From contig NZ_SRHX01000001.1 in assembly GCF_004565475.1 (NCBI RefSeq), forward strand, positions 372,001 to 436,000: DNA of 64,000 bases, given 5' to 3'. Both the position numbers and the translations under genes were made by a program. Below, piece after piece: positions 41,974 through 51,754 of the stretch. The stretch is from Lonepinella koalarum (lineage in GTDB: Bacteria > Pseudomonadota > Gammaproteobacteria > Enterobacterales > Pasteurellaceae). Every line of letters starts with the position of its first letter. Within the stretch, counting starts at the first letter, position 1. Under the pieces are notes generated by a model. The model was given only the letters and a program-made list of their open reading frames with translations, had not been told where the DNA came from and did no database searches.

Positions 41974-42825
41974 TTAACGAGAATTACGATATTCTGATGG
42001 ATTTAACCCTGTATGGCGTTTAAATAAACGACAAAAATAAAGCTGATCATCATAGCCTAAGATTCTGGCGATATGGTAAATCGGTGCGTTAGACGTATGG
42101 AGTAAATGCTGGGCTTTAATCATGCGTTGTTCTTCTCGCCATTTAATCATGGAGCTGCCTGTTTGTTGGACAAATAAATGAGCAAGGCGAGAGGGAGAAA
42201 TATGAATAGCGTTGGCAATATCAGCGATTTTATGATTTTGCCCCAAGTTGTCGGTGATAAAATGACAAGCGGATAACACTCGAGGATCTAACATTCGCTG
42301 TTTATTAGACGGATCGAGTTTAAAACAAGTGAGTAATAATTGTTCAAGTAAACACATCGACATTTCTTCATAAAACAACCCTTTATGCCGATATTCTTGT
42401 TCAATTTGTTTAAATAATGTCAAAATCCGTTGATATTCGTTGCAATCGGTAACGGTCAACCGCCCCACATGATTGACTGTATCACTCCAATTAAGCCAAT
42501 CTTTCCATAAGGCTCTGGGACGAAAATAAATCCATTGATGATGCCATAAAGGACTGTTTTCTGCTCGATGATAATAATGGGTGGCATTCGGCGGAAATAA
42601 CAGCAAATCACCTGCGGAGCAATTAAATTGATCATCACCTTGAAAAATTGTCCCAATCCCATCAGTGGTTAAATTAATAATATAACCTTTCATGCCGTTA
42701 GGTCGGTTAATGGTAAAGTCCAATGCTTCTCCTGCCACAATCGGCGTCATTCCTGCGACTAAATAAGCATTAAAATTATAGCCCGGTAATAATGGATTAT
42801 CTTGTTGAGCAGGAGAAGATTGCAT
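41974..42825 (-). CDS. araC: Arabinose operon regulator AraC
   Basis: L-arabinose-responsive activator/repressor, 283 residues. The N-terminal arm and cupin domain show close similarity to E. coli AraC (NPLLPGYNFNAYLVAGMTPI; PNGMKGYIINLTTDG; GDLLLFPPNATHYYHR; HHQWIYFRPRALWKDWLNW). The C-terminal DNA-binding domain has IADIANAIHISPSRLAHLFVQQTG and ARILGYDDQLYFCRLFKRHTGLNPSEYR. AAGGA precedes the ATG. Unlike E. coli, where araC is divergent from araBAD, it is placed directly after araH in the same direction. Confidence 0.93.
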   Translation of the reverse strand: MQSSPAQQDNPLLPGYNFNAYLVAGMTPIVAGEALDFTINRPNGMKGYIINLTTDGIGTIFQGDDQFNCSAGDLLLFPPNATHYYHRAENSPLWHHQWIYFRPRALWKDWLNWSDTVNHVGRLTVTDCNEYQRILTLFKQIEQEYRHKGLFYEEMSMCLLEQLLLTCFKLDPSNKQRMLDPRVLSACHFITDNLGQNHKIADIANAIHISPSRLAHLFVQQTGSSMIKWREEQRMIKAQHLLHTSNAPIYHIARILGYDDQLYFCRLFKRHTGLNPSEYRNSR

Positions 42826-42834
42826 GCATTTTCC

Positions 42835-43803
42835 TTATGATTTAATAAATTTTTGTTTATATTTATCAAAAATCACCGCAATTAATAGAATTAATCCACG
42901 TACCACATATTGAGCAAATGGTGAAATATTGAGTAAGTTCATGGCATTCTCAATTGTACCTAAAATCAAAATCCCAGCAATAATAAAGGAAATTTTACCA
43001 ACTCCACCACTCATTGAGACACCACCCAGTACACAAGCTGAAATGGCGGTCATTTCAAAACCAATGGAGGTCATTGGTTGTCCACTTGTCATACGAGCAG
43101 CAAGAATTACCCCCGCTAATGCTGAAACGACCCCTGATGCTACAAAAATAAGCAATTTAGTTCGATCAACATTAATCCCCGCTAAACGAGAGGCTTCTTC
43201 ATTACCACCAATGGCTAAGGTATTTCGTCCATAAGTGGTGCGACCGAGTAAGAAACCAAAAATAGCAATACAAATAATGGTAAACCAAATTGGCAACGGA
43301 ATACCAAGAAAATCTTGATAGCCTAAATCAAAAAATTCTTCTTTAGTAATTCCCACCGCTTTACCGTCAGAAATAATATAACCTAAGCCACGTGCAATTT
43401 GCATGGTAGCAAGGGTACTAATAAATGAACTAATTTTAAGTTTAGCAATCACAAATCCGTTCATTAATCCAATCATTGCCCCTAAGCCTAAACCGGCTGC
43501 AATGCCTAGAAATAAGCTTTGTGTGGCATTCAATGTCACTGCGGTGACGACGCCAGCACAGGCAATCACGGATGCAACAGATAAGTCTATTTCACGTGCT
43601 GCCAAGCAAAATAACATTCCGCAAGATACCATTCCACTCATGGAAATAGCAAGCCCTAGCCCTTTCATATTGATAACTGTCGCAAAGTTAGGAATAAAGA
43701 TACAGGATGCGATAAAAATCACAGCGAAAATCAGTAACATGCCGTAAGCATTCCAGATTTTGGATAAAATTGTCGCATTTTTTGTTTGAGTTGTCGTATT
43801 CAT
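42835..43803 (-). CDS. araH: L-arabinose ABC transporter permease AraH
   Basis: Inner-membrane permease of the AraFGH importer, 322 residues with 8-10 hydrophobic segments (branched-chain/ribose permease family). Landmarks are AISMSGMVSCGMLFCLAAREIDLSVASVIA and the EAA-type loop IGGNEEASRLAGINVDR. A GGAG site precedes the ATG, 18 bases after the araG stop. It is followed by araC after 9 bases. Confidence 0.94.
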   Translation of the reverse strand: MNTTTQTKNATILSKIWNAYGMLLIFAVIFIASCIFIPNFATVINMKGLGLAISMSGMVSCGMLFCLAAREIDLSVASVIACAGVVTAVTLNATQSLFLGIAAGLGLGAMIGLMNGFVIAKLKISSFISTLATMQIARGLGYIISDGKAVGITKEEFFDLGYQDFLGIPLPIWFTIICIAIFGFLLGRTTYGRNTLAIGGNEEASRLAGINVDRTKLLIFVASGVVSALAGVILAARMTSGQPMTSIGFEMTAISACVLGGVSMSGGVGKISFIIAGILILGTIENAMNLLNISPFAQYVVRGLILLIAVIFDKYKQKFIKS

Positions 43804-43821
43804 TATACATCTCCAAAATAG

Positions 43822-45309
43822 TTAAACCATTGCCAATTTTAAAATTTTTTCTTCTGTGGCTTGTGAACGTTCAACGCAACCAGTCATTTTCCCTGCTCGC
43901 ATGACCATAATTCTATCCGCCACACCAATCACTTCAGGTAAATCACTGGAAACCACGATAATCGCCAATTTTTCATCCGCTAATTTGAAAATCAAATCAT
44001 AGATTTCTGATTTTGCTCCCACATCAATCCCCCTTGTAGGTTCATCAAGCAACAGCACTTTAATATCTTCCGATAACCAACGTCCAAGAATGGCTTTTTG
44101 TTGATTCCCCCCAGATAAATTCACAATTAACTGCTCAATAGATGGGGTTTTCACGTTCATTTGTTGACGTTGTTGTTCTGCGTTTTGTTTTTCCCATTTT
44201 TCATTAATAATAAATTTAAACAAATTATGTGAACGTCTGGCACTGATATTAATGTTTTCAGCTACCGTCGCCGTTGGAATAACCCCTTCTTTTTTACGAT
44301 CTTCTGGACAAAGCACAATACCTTGTTCAATGGCTTGTTTTGGGGTGGAAATCGTACATTGTTTACCGTCTAATTCAATTGAGCCTTGTGTCATCGGATC
44401 CGCACCAAAGATCACTTTCAGTAATTCTGAACGCCCGGCGCCGACTAATCCAAATAAACCGAGAATTTCCCCTGCTTTAACGGATAAATTAAAGTCGCCT
44501 TTCAATTTTGTGCCAGAAAGTGCGGTGATTTTTAGCCGAGTTTCACCGGTTTCTCTTGGACGATAATGATAAATATCACCCAGATTACGTCCCACCATGC
44601 TCCGCACTAAATCATCATTAGTGATTTTGCTCAAATCATTGAAAGTTTCCACAAATTGTCCGTCTTTTAATACGGTGATTTCATCACTAATACGGAAAAT
44701 TTCTTCCATTCGGTGCGAAACATATAAAATCACTTTGCCTTCCGCTTTCAATTCATTAATCACTTGAAATAATTTATCAATTTCAGGTGCAGATAAACTA
44801 CTGGTCGGTTCATCAAAGGCAATAATTTTTGCTCCACGACTTAAGGCCTTGGCAATTTCAATCATTTGCCATTGACCGATGGATAGCTCTTTTAATGGGG
44901 TATTAGGATCAACATTCAGATCTAACTTATCTAAATATTGCTGCGTCCGTTCGATTAACGCCTTTTGATTCACTATACCCAAATGATGAGGAAATTGCCC
45001 TAAACACAAATTTTCCGCCACCGTCATTTCAGGCACGATATTCAATTCTTGATAAATAATCGCAATCCCAGCCAATAAGGCTTCTTTGGTATTACGAAAG
45101 GTCATAGTTCGTCCACCGATATGTAATTTCCCTTCGGTGGGTAAATAGTTACCGCTCAGGATTTTCAATAGGGTCGATTTACCCGCCCCATTTTCGCCCA
45201 TTAAAGCGTGAACCTTACCTTCATAACATTTAAATGACACATTTTGTAGAGCTTTAACGCCGGGGAATATTTTGGTAATGTTATCAAATTCTAAATAAGG
45301 AATTTGCAT
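43822..45309 (-). CDS. araG: L-arabinose ABC transporter ATP-binding protein AraG
   Basis: Duplicated ABC ATPase of a monosaccharide importer, 495 residues. The first domain has Walker [11 protein letters not shown], signature [15 protein letters not shown] and Walker [13 protein letters not shown]. The second has a degenerate Walker A-like [27 protein letters not shown] and [16 protein letters not shown]. The start at 45309 was chosen from GGAG 7 bases before; the frame is open eight codons upstream. Sits between araF and araH. Confidence 0.95.
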   Translation of the reverse strand: MQIPYLEFDNITKIFPGVKALQNVSFKCYEGKVHALMGENGAGKSTLLKILSGNYLPTEGKLHIGGRTMTFRNTKEALLAGIAIIYQELNIVPEMTVAENLCLGQFPHHLGIVNQKALIERTQQYLDKLDLNVDPNTPLKELSIGQWQMIEIAKALSRGAKIIAFDEPTSSLSAPEIDKLFQVINELKAEGKVILYVSHRMEEIFRISDEITVLKDGQFVETFNDLSKITNDDLVRSMVGRNLGDIYHYRPRETGETRLKITALSGTKLKGDFNLSVKAGEILGLFGLVGAGRSELLKVIFGADPMTQGSIELDGKQCTISTPKQAIEQGIVLCPEDRKKEGVIPTATVAENINISARRSHNLFKFIINEKWEKQNAEQQRQQMNVKTPSIEQLIVNLSGGNQQKAILGRWLSEDIKVLLLDEPTRGIDVGAKSEIYDLIFKLADEKLAIIVVSSDLPEVIGVADRIMVMRAGKMTGCVERSQATEEKILKLAMV

Positions 45310-45340
45310 AGAGTTTCTCCTTATAAAGGACATTGAATGG

Positions 45341-45391
45341 TTGGATTTCTCTCAACGATATAGCAATGCCATGACACCAAGAGAAATCCAA
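45341..45391 (-). repeat. Intercistronic hairpin between araF and araG
   Basis: Perfect 12-bp stem TTGGATTTCTCT/AGAGAAATCCAA with a 27-nt loop directly after araF. Such structures commonly protect binding-protein mRNA and lower expression of the permease genes. Confidence 0.7.
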
Positions 45392-45402
45392 CAATAAGAA
45401 GA

Positions 45403-46416
45403 TTAAAGTCCTTTTTTCGCTAATTCTTCTTTGAAATTTTCACGTTTTAAAAATACAGGATCGCCGATGGCAATAAATTTTTCAGGTTCAACATCATCTT
45501 TGACCCATTTGTACAATAATTCAACACTTCTATAACCGTGCACATCTGGGCTAGGTAATAATGAACCTAAGAAACCGGTTGGATTTGGTTTAGATAATTC
45601 ATTAACGGCATCCGTACCATTGATACCAATACCCACCACATTTGTCGCTTTAAAGCCTTGACCTTCGGTGGCACGCACACCACCTAATACCGTATTGTCA
45701 TTCATACCGACAATCAACCAATTTTTCACTTCAGGATGTTGTACTAACATGGAATTGGCGGCATCCAATGCACCTGGAATATCATTACTTTTAGTTGGTG
45801 ATTTATAAATTTGTTTTTCAGGGAACCCTGATGCAATTAATGCTGAAATTGAACCTTCAGTACGGCGACGAGCGGTATCTAATTCATCTGCTGTAATGGC
45901 AAGCACTGCGGTTTCTTTCACATCCCATTTGCGGTTAAGCATTTCTTTGTAAAGTTCTTGACCTTGACGTTGACCAATTTCTTCCGCCGCCATCATAATT
46001 AATGGCACTTGGGTCATCGGTTCACCGGCTGCATTTAAAAATTGATCGTCAACGGTAATAACTTTCATTTTATAGGATCTGGCTTTTGCCATAATCGCCG
46101 GTCCAAGTTTTGGATCTGGCGTACAAATCACAAAACCTTTTGCACCATTAGCGGCTAAATTATCAATAGCGTTTAAGGTTTTTTCACCATCAGGCACTGC
46201 AATTTTGATAATTTGCACATTTCCCAAATCGGCGGCAGCTTTATCCGCAAATGTCCATTCGGTTTGGAACCATGGTTCTTCAGGCTGTTTCACTAAGAAA
46301 CCTAATTTTAATGGATCTTCCGTGTTAGAATATGCTGGTAAGCTACTTAATCCAGCAAAACCTAAAACAGATACAGCGAGAAGTGATTTCATAAACGTTC
46401 TTTTGGTGAATTTCAT
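45403..46416 (-). CDS. araF: L-arabinose-binding periplasmic protein AraF
   Basis: Periplasmic sugar-binding protein, 337 residues, with a Sec signal peptide (KRTFMKSLLAVSVLGFAGLSS, probable cut near AYS-NTED). The mature start LKLGFLVKQPEEPWFQTEW matches AraF, whose Lys10 and Trp16-equivalents bind arabinose. NDNTVLGG and VVGIGINGTDAV are the second-lobe ligand motifs. AGGAG precedes the ATG. First gene of the araFGH-araC transcript. Confidence 0.95.
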   Translation of the reverse strand: MKFTKRTFMKSLLAVSVLGFAGLSSLPAYSNTEDPLKLGFLVKQPEEPWFQTEWTFADKAAADLGNVQIIKIAVPDGEKTLNAIDNLAANGAKGFVICTPDPKLGPAIMAKARSYKMKVITVDDQFLNAAGEPMTQVPLIMMAAEEIGQRQGQELYKEMLNRKWDVKETAVLAITADELDTARRRTEGSISALIASGFPEKQIYKSPTKSNDIPGALDAANSMLVQHPEVKNWLIVGMNDNTVLGGVRATEGQGFKATNVVGIGINGTDAVNELSKPNPTGFLGSLLPSPDVHGYRSVELLYKWVKDDVEPEKFIAIGDPVFLKRENFKEELAKKGL

Positions 46417-46715
46417 ATTAAGTTCTCCTATGGATAGATATTACATTAATTATCAATCAGATAATGCTTAATTGATAAAGTTTGAAATTCTAATTTAGGG
46501 CTATATTACAAAATTAGAATAAATGAAAAAGTGATCTAGATCACAGTTTAAATTTATAGCAAAATTATCCATATATTGAGCTAAAAAAACCTGTGTGAAA
46601 TATGAAAATTTATGATGACTTATATGAAAAATACGCTGTTTCGTGCTATTTTCTTGATTATCAGGTATGCTTAGCATCAAAAACCACGTGCAAAGAAGAT
46701 AAAAAGAGAAAATCC
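46417..46715. promoter_or_regulatory. araF-engB divergent control region
   Basis: Contains a CRP site at 46530-46545 and AT-rich stretches. A TAGC-containing segment on the minus strand (near 46500) could be part of an AraC site, but I cannot define a full half-site pair. No gene is evident; an upstream extension of the engB frame to 46602 has no ribosome binding site. Confidence 0.5.
46530..46545. promoter_or_regulatory. CRP-cAMP site, araF
   Basis: AGTGA-TCTAGA-TCACA, one mismatch to the core and with the symmetrical GATCTAGATC centre. About 114 bases before the araF ATG. Confidence 0.8.
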
Positions 46716-47342
46716 ATGTCTGAAATAAAATTAAACTACTATAAAACCCACTTTCTCACCAGTGCAGCGAATATTACGCAACTCCCCGAAGATACGGGAA
46801 TTGAAATCGCTTTTGCAGGACGTTCAAATGCGGGAAAATCTACCGCACTTAATGCTTTAACCAATCAAAAAAACTTGGCTCGTACATCAAAAACCCCGGG
46901 GCGGACGCAGTTAATTAATTTATTTGAAGTGGAACCGCAATGTAAACTCGTGGATTTACCCGGTTATGGTTATGCTGCTGTCCCTGAACAGATGAAATTG
47001 CAATGGCAAAAGTCTTTATCGGAATATTTACAGAAACGAGAATGTTTGCAAGGCGTAGTGATTTTAATGGATATTCGCCATCCGCTGAAAGATTTAGATC
47101 AGCAAATGATTGAATGGGCTGTCGCATCGGAATTACCTGTACTATTATTACTCACCAAAGCAGATAAACTTAGCCAAAGTGCCAGATCAAAAACCGTAAA
47201 AATGGTGCGTGAAGCGATTTTACCCTTTCAGGGAGATGTTCAAGTTGAGCCATTTTCAGCTCTCAATAAAATCGGTATAGATCGCTTGTCCGCCAAGTTA
47301 AATGAATGGTTTAGTCCTGCTTTTGCCACTGAAAATCCTTAA
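46716..47342 (+). CDS. engB: Ribosome biogenesis GTPase EngB (YihA/YsxC)
   Basis: Essential-type GTPase in 50S subunit assembly (and cell division in some species), 208 residues. G1 [10 protein letters not shown]2 [10 protein letters not shown]3 DLPGYGYA and G4 TKADK are intact. The start at 46716 was chosen because [17 protein letters not shown] is the usual beginning; the frame is open 38 codons upstream. An uptake core (46842-46850) lies inside the gene right after the G1 motif. Confidence 0.95.
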   Translation: MSEIKLNYYKTHFLTSAANITQLPEDTGIEIAFAGRSNAGKSTALNALTNQKNLARTSKTPGRTQLINLFEVEPQCKLVDLPGYGYAAVPEQMKLQWQKSLSEYLQKRECLQGVVILMDIRHPLKDLDQQMIEWAVASELPVLLLLTKADKLSQSARSKTVKMVREAILPFQGDVQVEPFSALNKIGIDRLSAKLNEWFSPAFATENP

Positions 47343-47364
47343 TTTTGTGATCTCTATTCCAAAA
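47343..47364 (+). promoter_or_regulatory. Candidate CRP-S (Sxy-dependent) site before comM
   Basis: TTTTGTGATC, two bases, TATTCCAAAA. The left half matches the CRP-S consensus TTTTGCGATC at 9 of 10 positions and the right half matches GATCGCAAAA at 7 of 10. It begins at the engB stop, 75 bases before comM. In H. influenzae comM is a member of the competence regulon driven from such sites. Confidence 0.6.
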
Positions 47365-47438
47365 ATACACCGTCATTTTTGTAAAGTGCGGTGGATTTTT
47401 TTATGATTTTTCTGATTTGTTATTTAAAAGGAAAAGTC

Positions 47439-48974
47439 ATGTCGTTAGCCATTGTTTATAGCCGTGCATCTATCGGGGTACAAGCCTCCCTTGTGACCAT
47501 CGAAGTCCATATTAGCAATGGTAAACCAAATTTTGTGTTGGTGGGATTACCAGAAAAAACCGTGAAAGAAGCACAGGATCGCGTGAGAAGTGCCTTGATT
47601 AATGCACAATTTAAATATCCACCAAAACGCATTACGGTTAATCTTGCCCCAGCAGATTTACCTAAAGAGGGGGGACGTTTTGATTTGCCGATTGCGTTGG
47701 GGATTTTGGCAGCATCAGGGCAAATTAATGCGGAACAATTACGTCAATTTGAATTTCTCGGTGAACTGGCATTAACAGGTAATTTACGTGGTGTACAAGG
47801 AGTTATTCCTGCTATTTTAGCGGCTCAAAAAGCAAAAAGAACCATGATTATTGCCCCACAAAATGCCAATGAGGCCTCTCTCATCTCAGAACACGACAGT
47901 TATTATGCAAATTCACTGTTAGAAGTGGTACAATTTCTCGATAATCAATTAAATTTGCCAACGGCGAGCCAAATGGCAGATCAAATTAGGTCAAATGCCA
48001 AGCAAAGTGCGGTGCAAAATAGTAAAGATTTAACCGATATTATCGGGCAACATCATGCCAAACGAGCCTTAATCATTGCCGCTGCTGGACAGCATAACTT
48101 ACTTTTATTAGGTCCACCGGGGACAGGCAAAACCATGCTTGCCAGTCGATTAACCGATCTCTTACCCGAAATGAGTGATCAAGAAGCCATAGAAACCGCC
48201 TCCGTCACAAGCCTGATTCAAAATGAACTGAATTTTGCCAATTGGAAGAAACGTCCATTCCGTAGCCCGCATCATAGTGCATCTTTGCCCGCGTTAGTGG
48301 GAGGGGGATCGATCCCAAAACCAGGTGAAATTTCATTAGCTCACAATGGCATTCTTTTTCTTGATGAGTTGCCCGAGTTTGAACGGAAAGTATTAGATGC
48401 ATTACGCCAACCCTTAGAAAGTGGTGAAATAGTTATCTCTCGTGCCACTGCTAAGATTCAATTCCCCGCTAAATTTCAATTAGTTGCTGCTATGAATCCA
48501 AGCCCAACAGGGCATTATCAAGGATCGCACAATCGCACATCACCACAACAAATTATCCGTTATTTGAATCGGTTATCAGGACCTTTTTTAGATCGCTTTG
48601 ATTTATCGATTGAAGTCCCCTTGTTACCGCAGGGTGCATTACAAAGCCAACAAGATCGGGGTGAAAGCAGCGAACAAGTGCGGTTAAAAATTGTTAAGGT
48701 ACGCGAAAGACAATTCGCTCGGCAGGGTAAAGTGAATGCTCATTTAACCAGCAAAGAAATTGAACGTTATTGCCCGTTATTAGAAAAAGATGCGATTTTT
48801 TTGGAAAATGCGCTAACTAAACTCGGTTTATCGGTACGAGCTTATCATCGTATTCTCAAGGTTTCTCGTACTATTGCAGATTTAGCAGAGTCGGAACAAA
48901 TTACGCAAGCCCATTTAGCCGAAGCCTTGGGGTATCGTACTATGGATCGGTTATTATTGAAGTTACATGAATAA
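47439..48974 (+). CDS. comM: Competence branch-migration helicase ComM (YifB, AAA+)
   Basis: Hexameric AAA+ helicase that extends homologous strand integration during natural transformation. The 511 residues match H. influenzae ComM (509). The N-terminal Lon-protease-like ChlI domain (1 to about 120), Walker A GPPGTGKTML, the Mg-chelatase AAA region with GEISLAHNGILFLDELPEF and AAMNPSPTGH, and the C-terminal helical domain are all present. The ATG at 47439 is supported by AAGGAAAAG upstream. Two uptake cores lie near it (47384-47392) and in it (48005-48013). Confidence 0.95.
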   Translation: MSLAIVYSRASIGVQASLVTIEVHISNGKPNFVLVGLPEKTVKEAQDRVRSALINAQFKYPPKRITVNLAPADLPKEGGRFDLPIALGILAASGQINAEQLRQFEFLGELALTGNLRGVQGVIPAILAAQKAKRTMIIAPQNANEASLISEHDSYYANSLLEVVQFLDNQLNLPTASQMADQIRSNAKQSAVQNSKDLTDIIGQHHAKRALIIAAAGQHNLLLLGPPGTGKTMLASRLTDLLPEMSDQEAIETASVTSLIQNELNFANWKKRPFRSPHHSASLPALVGGGSIPKPGEISLAHNGILFLDELPEFERKVLDALRQPLESGEIVISRATAKIQFPAKFQLVAAMNPSPTGHYQGSHNRTSPQQIIRYLNRLSGPFLDRFDLSIEVPLLPQGALQSQQDRGESSEQVRLKIVKVRERQFARQGKVNAHLTSKEIERYCPLLEKDAIFLENALTKLGLSVRAYHRILKVSRTIADLAESEQITQAHLAEALGYRTMDRLLLKLHE

Positions 48975-49010
48975 TGAAAGTTTATATTGATATAAAACAG
49001 ATAAAAAATA

Positions 49011-49060
49011 AACCGCACTTTATTTTCATCATGACTCCATCAAGCAAAGTGCGGTATTTT
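49011..49060. terminator. Inverted uptake-sequence pair acting as terminator
   Basis: ACCGCACTT (49012-49020 region) and AAGTGCGGT (49047-49055) face each other between convergent comM and yfbU, with A-rich sequence on one side and ATTTTTT on the other. Paired uptake sequences used as terminators are well known in Haemophilus. Confidence 0.8.
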
Positions 49061-49071
49061 TTCGCTAATTT

Positions 49072-49566
49072 TTACGCATTCAAAATATTCTGAATTTCCT
49101 GAATACTTAAATGATAACCATGTGGGCAGTTACGCCATTCATCCAGCATTTTAATGTATTTATCCCACATTGGGGTTTGTGAATCACAGCCATGTTCACA
49201 ACGCATAAATTCTTGATATTTGCCTTCCACTCCCGTAATAAAACGCAAGTAGCTTAAATATTTTTTCTCACGCACCGCACAATAGCCTACGAATTGTAAG
49301 CGGTGTGGCGTAACAGTAGTTTTGTCGGATAAATTATTGTAAGAAACATGCAAGGCTTTGTACATTTCTAAGGTATCGAGAACAGTTTGGCATTCTTCTA
49401 ATGAAATATTGCTAAACTCCTGATCTAATTCTTTTAATTCACGCGCAAAACCGCCCTTTACAATCGTTTCTAAACGGCTGTATTTTGCTTTGCTTTCTGG
49501 TTCAAGTAAACCCATTAATTTATATTGATTAGCTAAAATTAAGCGTTGAGTTGATGTCATTTCCAT
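49072..49566 (-). CDS. yfbU: YfbU family protein (UPF0304)
   Basis: Conserved protein of 164 residues, function not established (E. coli YfbU overproduction has been linked to cell death). The family start MTSTQRLILANQYKLMGLL and the C-terminal CEHGCDSQTPMWDKYIKMLDEWRNCPHGYHLS region are recognisable. Cytoplasmic, largely helical, with no signal or membrane segment. AAGGA precedes the ATG. Alone between comM and mlaA. Confidence 0.88.
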   Translation of the reverse strand: MEMTSTQRLILANQYKLMGLLEPESKAKYSRLETIVKGGFARELKELDQEFSNISLEECQTVLDTLEMYKALHVSYNNLSDKTTVTPHRLQFVGYCAVREKKYLSYLRFITGVEGKYQEFMRCEHGCDSQTPMWDKYIKMLDEWRNCPHGYHLSIQEIQNILNA

Positions 49567-49591
49567 AATAAATTCCTTATTTAATTCTTAT

Positions 49592-50341
49592 TTAATCTAT
49601 ACTGTTTAAATCATCTTCTGATAATCCCGTTTCTTTTACTTTAACATTGCCATCAGTGGCTCTATATTCAAGATTTTGATAATAGGCTTCACGGAACGTG
49701 ATATAAGGATCTTGTGCCTGATCGAGTAATGCCTCTTTATCCATTGCTTTGGCTCGTGTATCCACAGCTTGAACACCAGTTTTAACTAGGGACCATGCCC
49801 CACCAACCCAGTGCCAGAATGGATAAGTATAAGCGGTATCGACTATCGAACCGGTTAATTCTCGTGGCGTGGTAGCGTTATATACCGGTAACACAACATA
49901 GGCGCCCGGCTCTACACCATAACTGCCAAGGCTATCTCCAAAAGTACGTTGATGTTCAATTTTGAGTGGGTCACTATAGCTAGCCCAGTCAATTAAACCG
50001 CCTAAACCAAAGGTTGAATTAATCACAAAACGATTAAAATGTACTATGGCTTTTTTACCCTCACCTTCCAATAATCGGTTAACAAAACTGACCGGTTCAT
50101 CTAGGTTATTGGCAACATTGGAGATGCCTGTAGTCAGTGGGCTAGGCAAAGCATCCCAGCCTTTCGCTACGGGCTTTAATAGATAAGGATCTAACACTTT
50201 ATAGTTAAAATCCCACATGGTACGGTTAAAACCTTGTAGTGGATCATTGCGTTCGCCTGTCACAGGATCAAGCGTGTTAGTACAGCCACTCAATAAAACG
50301 ATACTACAAAGTGCGGTGGATAATATTGCAGTTTTTTTCAT
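49592..50341 (-). CDS. mlaA: Outer-membrane phospholipid-trafficking lipoprotein MlaA (VacJ)
   Basis: Removes mislocalised phospholipid from the outer leaflet and passes it to MlaC. The 249-residue precursor has a lipoprotein signal with lipobox LLSGC (Cys20). The body has PLQGFNRTMWDFNYKVLDPYLLKP, VNRLLEGEGKKA, GLGGLIDWAS and TFGDSLGSYGVEPGAYVVLPVYN, all family hallmarks. An ATG at 50341 was preferred over an upstream TTG because it gives the standard signal peptide. The MlaFEDB partners are not in this window. Confidence 0.93.
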   Translation of the reverse strand: MKKTAILSTALCSIVLLSGCTNTLDPVTGERNDPLQGFNRTMWDFNYKVLDPYLLKPVAKGWDALPSPLTTGISNVANNLDEPVSFVNRLLEGEGKKAIVHFNRFVINSTFGLGGLIDWASYSDPLKIEHQRTFGDSLGSYGVEPGAYVVLPVYNATTPRELTGSIVDTAYTYPFWHWVGGAWSLVKTGVQAVDTRAKAMDKEALLDQAQDPYITFREAYYQNLEYRATDGNVKVKETGLSEDDLNSID

Positions 50342-50437
50342 CTGATTTGTTCTCAAATAAATTTTTCCCTATTGTAAATGAGTTAGGCGAAATCTACAAA
50401 AAAATTTACCTCAGTTTAGCTAGAAATCTGCATAGTG

Positions 50438-50476
50438 TGAATATTAATTCACTTTTTCTGCATAAATATATATTCT
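50438..50476 (+). promoter_or_regulatory. carA promoter overlapped by ARG boxes
   Basis: Perfect ARG box TGAAT-ATTA-ATTCA at 50438-50451. A weaker one, TGCAT-AAAT-ATATA, lies at 50459-50472, 21 bases centre to centre, the usual ArgR spacing. A fair promoter, TTCACT (50448-50453), 17 bases, TATTCT (50471-50476), lies under both, so ArgR should repress it. Confidence 0.75.
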
Positions 50477-50605
50477 TGTAACTTTACAAGATGATCTGGG
50501 CTTGATAAAATAGCTTGAATTTAATTAATTCATCTCGAGATTGCACTAAGCAATCTTAGGTTAATGAATATTTGTAAGTGTTCAACCACACAATCAGGAG
50601 TAATT

Positions 50606-51745
50606 ATGTCCGCACAAGCCATTCTCGTGCTTGCTGACGGTAGTGTTTTTCACGGCACATCCATCGGTGCTGAAGGTCACACTATCGGCGAAGTCGTTTT
50701 TAACACTGCCATGACAGGCTATCAAGAAATTTTAACTGACCCTTCTTATTTTAAACAAATCGTCACCTTAACTTATCCCCACATTGGCAACACAGGTTGC
50801 AACGTTGAAGATTTTGAAAGTCATCAAGTATTTGCGGCGGGCTTAATTATCCGTGATTTACCCTTAATTCACAGCAATTTCCGCTCCAATCAAAGCCTTG
50901 ATCAATATTTAAAAGCCCATAATGTGGTGGCAATTGCCGATATTGACACTCGCCGTTTAACCCGTATTTTGCGTGACAAAGGCGCACAAGCAGGCTGCAT
51001 TTTAACAGGCGAAAATTTAACCGAAGCGGACGAGAAAAAAGCCTTGGAATTAGCCTTAAGTTTCGGCTCAATGGCAGGCAAAGATTTAGCCAAAGAAGTC
51101 ACCAGTGCCGAAACCTACCCTTGGACACAAGGCGAGTGGCAACTGGGCAAAAGCTATATTGAAGCGGAAAACCCCGAATTTAACATTGTCGCCTATGATT
51201 TCGGCACCAAACGCAATATTTTACGCATGCTCGCCGAACGGGGCTGTAATATCACGGTCGTTCCTGCTCAAACGCCTGCCGAAGAGGTGCTTGCCTTAAA
51301 TCCAGACGGCATTTTCTTATCCAACGGACCGGGCGACCCTGAACCTTGCGATTATGCGATTGCCGCCATTCAAACATTCTTGAAAAGCAAAAAACCGCTG
51401 TTTGGCATTTGTTTAGGACATCAACTGTTAGGCTTGGCAGCAGGCGGAAAAACCAAAAAAATGCCATTCGGACACCACGGGGCAAACCACCCAGTGCAAG
51501 ATTTAGACAGTGGCAAAGTGTTAATCACCAGCCAAAATCACGGCTTTGAAGTGGATGAAGAAAGTCTTCCTGCTAATGTGCGAGTGACTCATCGTTCGCT
51601 GTTTGATAATTCCGTACAAGGCATTGAACTCACAGACCTTGCTGCATTCTCATTCCAAGGACACCCAGAAGCCAGCCCCGGTCCGAATGATGTGGCGTAT
51701 TTGTTTGATAAATTTATTGCCAATTTGAGAGCAGCAAAAGCGTAA
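50606..51745 (+). CDS. carA: Carbamoyl-phosphate synthase small subunit CarA
   Basis: Glutamine amidotransferase subunit delivering ammonia to CarB, for arginine and pyrimidine synthesis. The 379 residues have an N-terminal CarA domain and a class I GATase domain with the nucleophile Cys in [10 protein letters not shown] and the His/Glu pair in [10 protein letters not shown]. The ATG at 50606 has CAGGAG upstream. First gene of an apparent operon carA-fic-lysE type-carB. It uses more TTG/GCC/CCG codons than most genes in the window. Confidence 0.97.
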   Translation: MSAQAILVLADGSVFHGTSIGAEGHTIGEVVFNTAMTGYQEILTDPSYFKQIVTLTYPHIGNTGCNVEDFESHQVFAAGLIIRDLPLIHSNFRSNQSLDQYLKAHNVVAIADIDTRRLTRILRDKGAQAGCILTGENLTEADEKKALELALSFGSMAGKDLAKEVTSAETYPWTQGEWQLGKSYIEAENPEFNIVAYDFGTKRNILRMLAERGCNITVVPAQTPAEEVLALNPDGIFLSNGPGDPEPCDYAIAAIQTFLKSKKPLFGICLGHQLLGLAAGGKTKKMPFGHHGANHPVQDLDSGKVLITSQNHGFEVDEESLPANVRVTHRSLFDNSVQGIELTDLAAFSFQGHPEASPGPNDVAYLFDKFIANLRAAKA

Positions 51746-51754
51746 GAAAAGCCA

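Noticed and set aside
46602-46715. N-terminal extension of EngB
   Set aside because: The 38 extra residues lack similarity to the family and a ribosome binding site; [10 protein letters not shown] at 46716 is the usual start.
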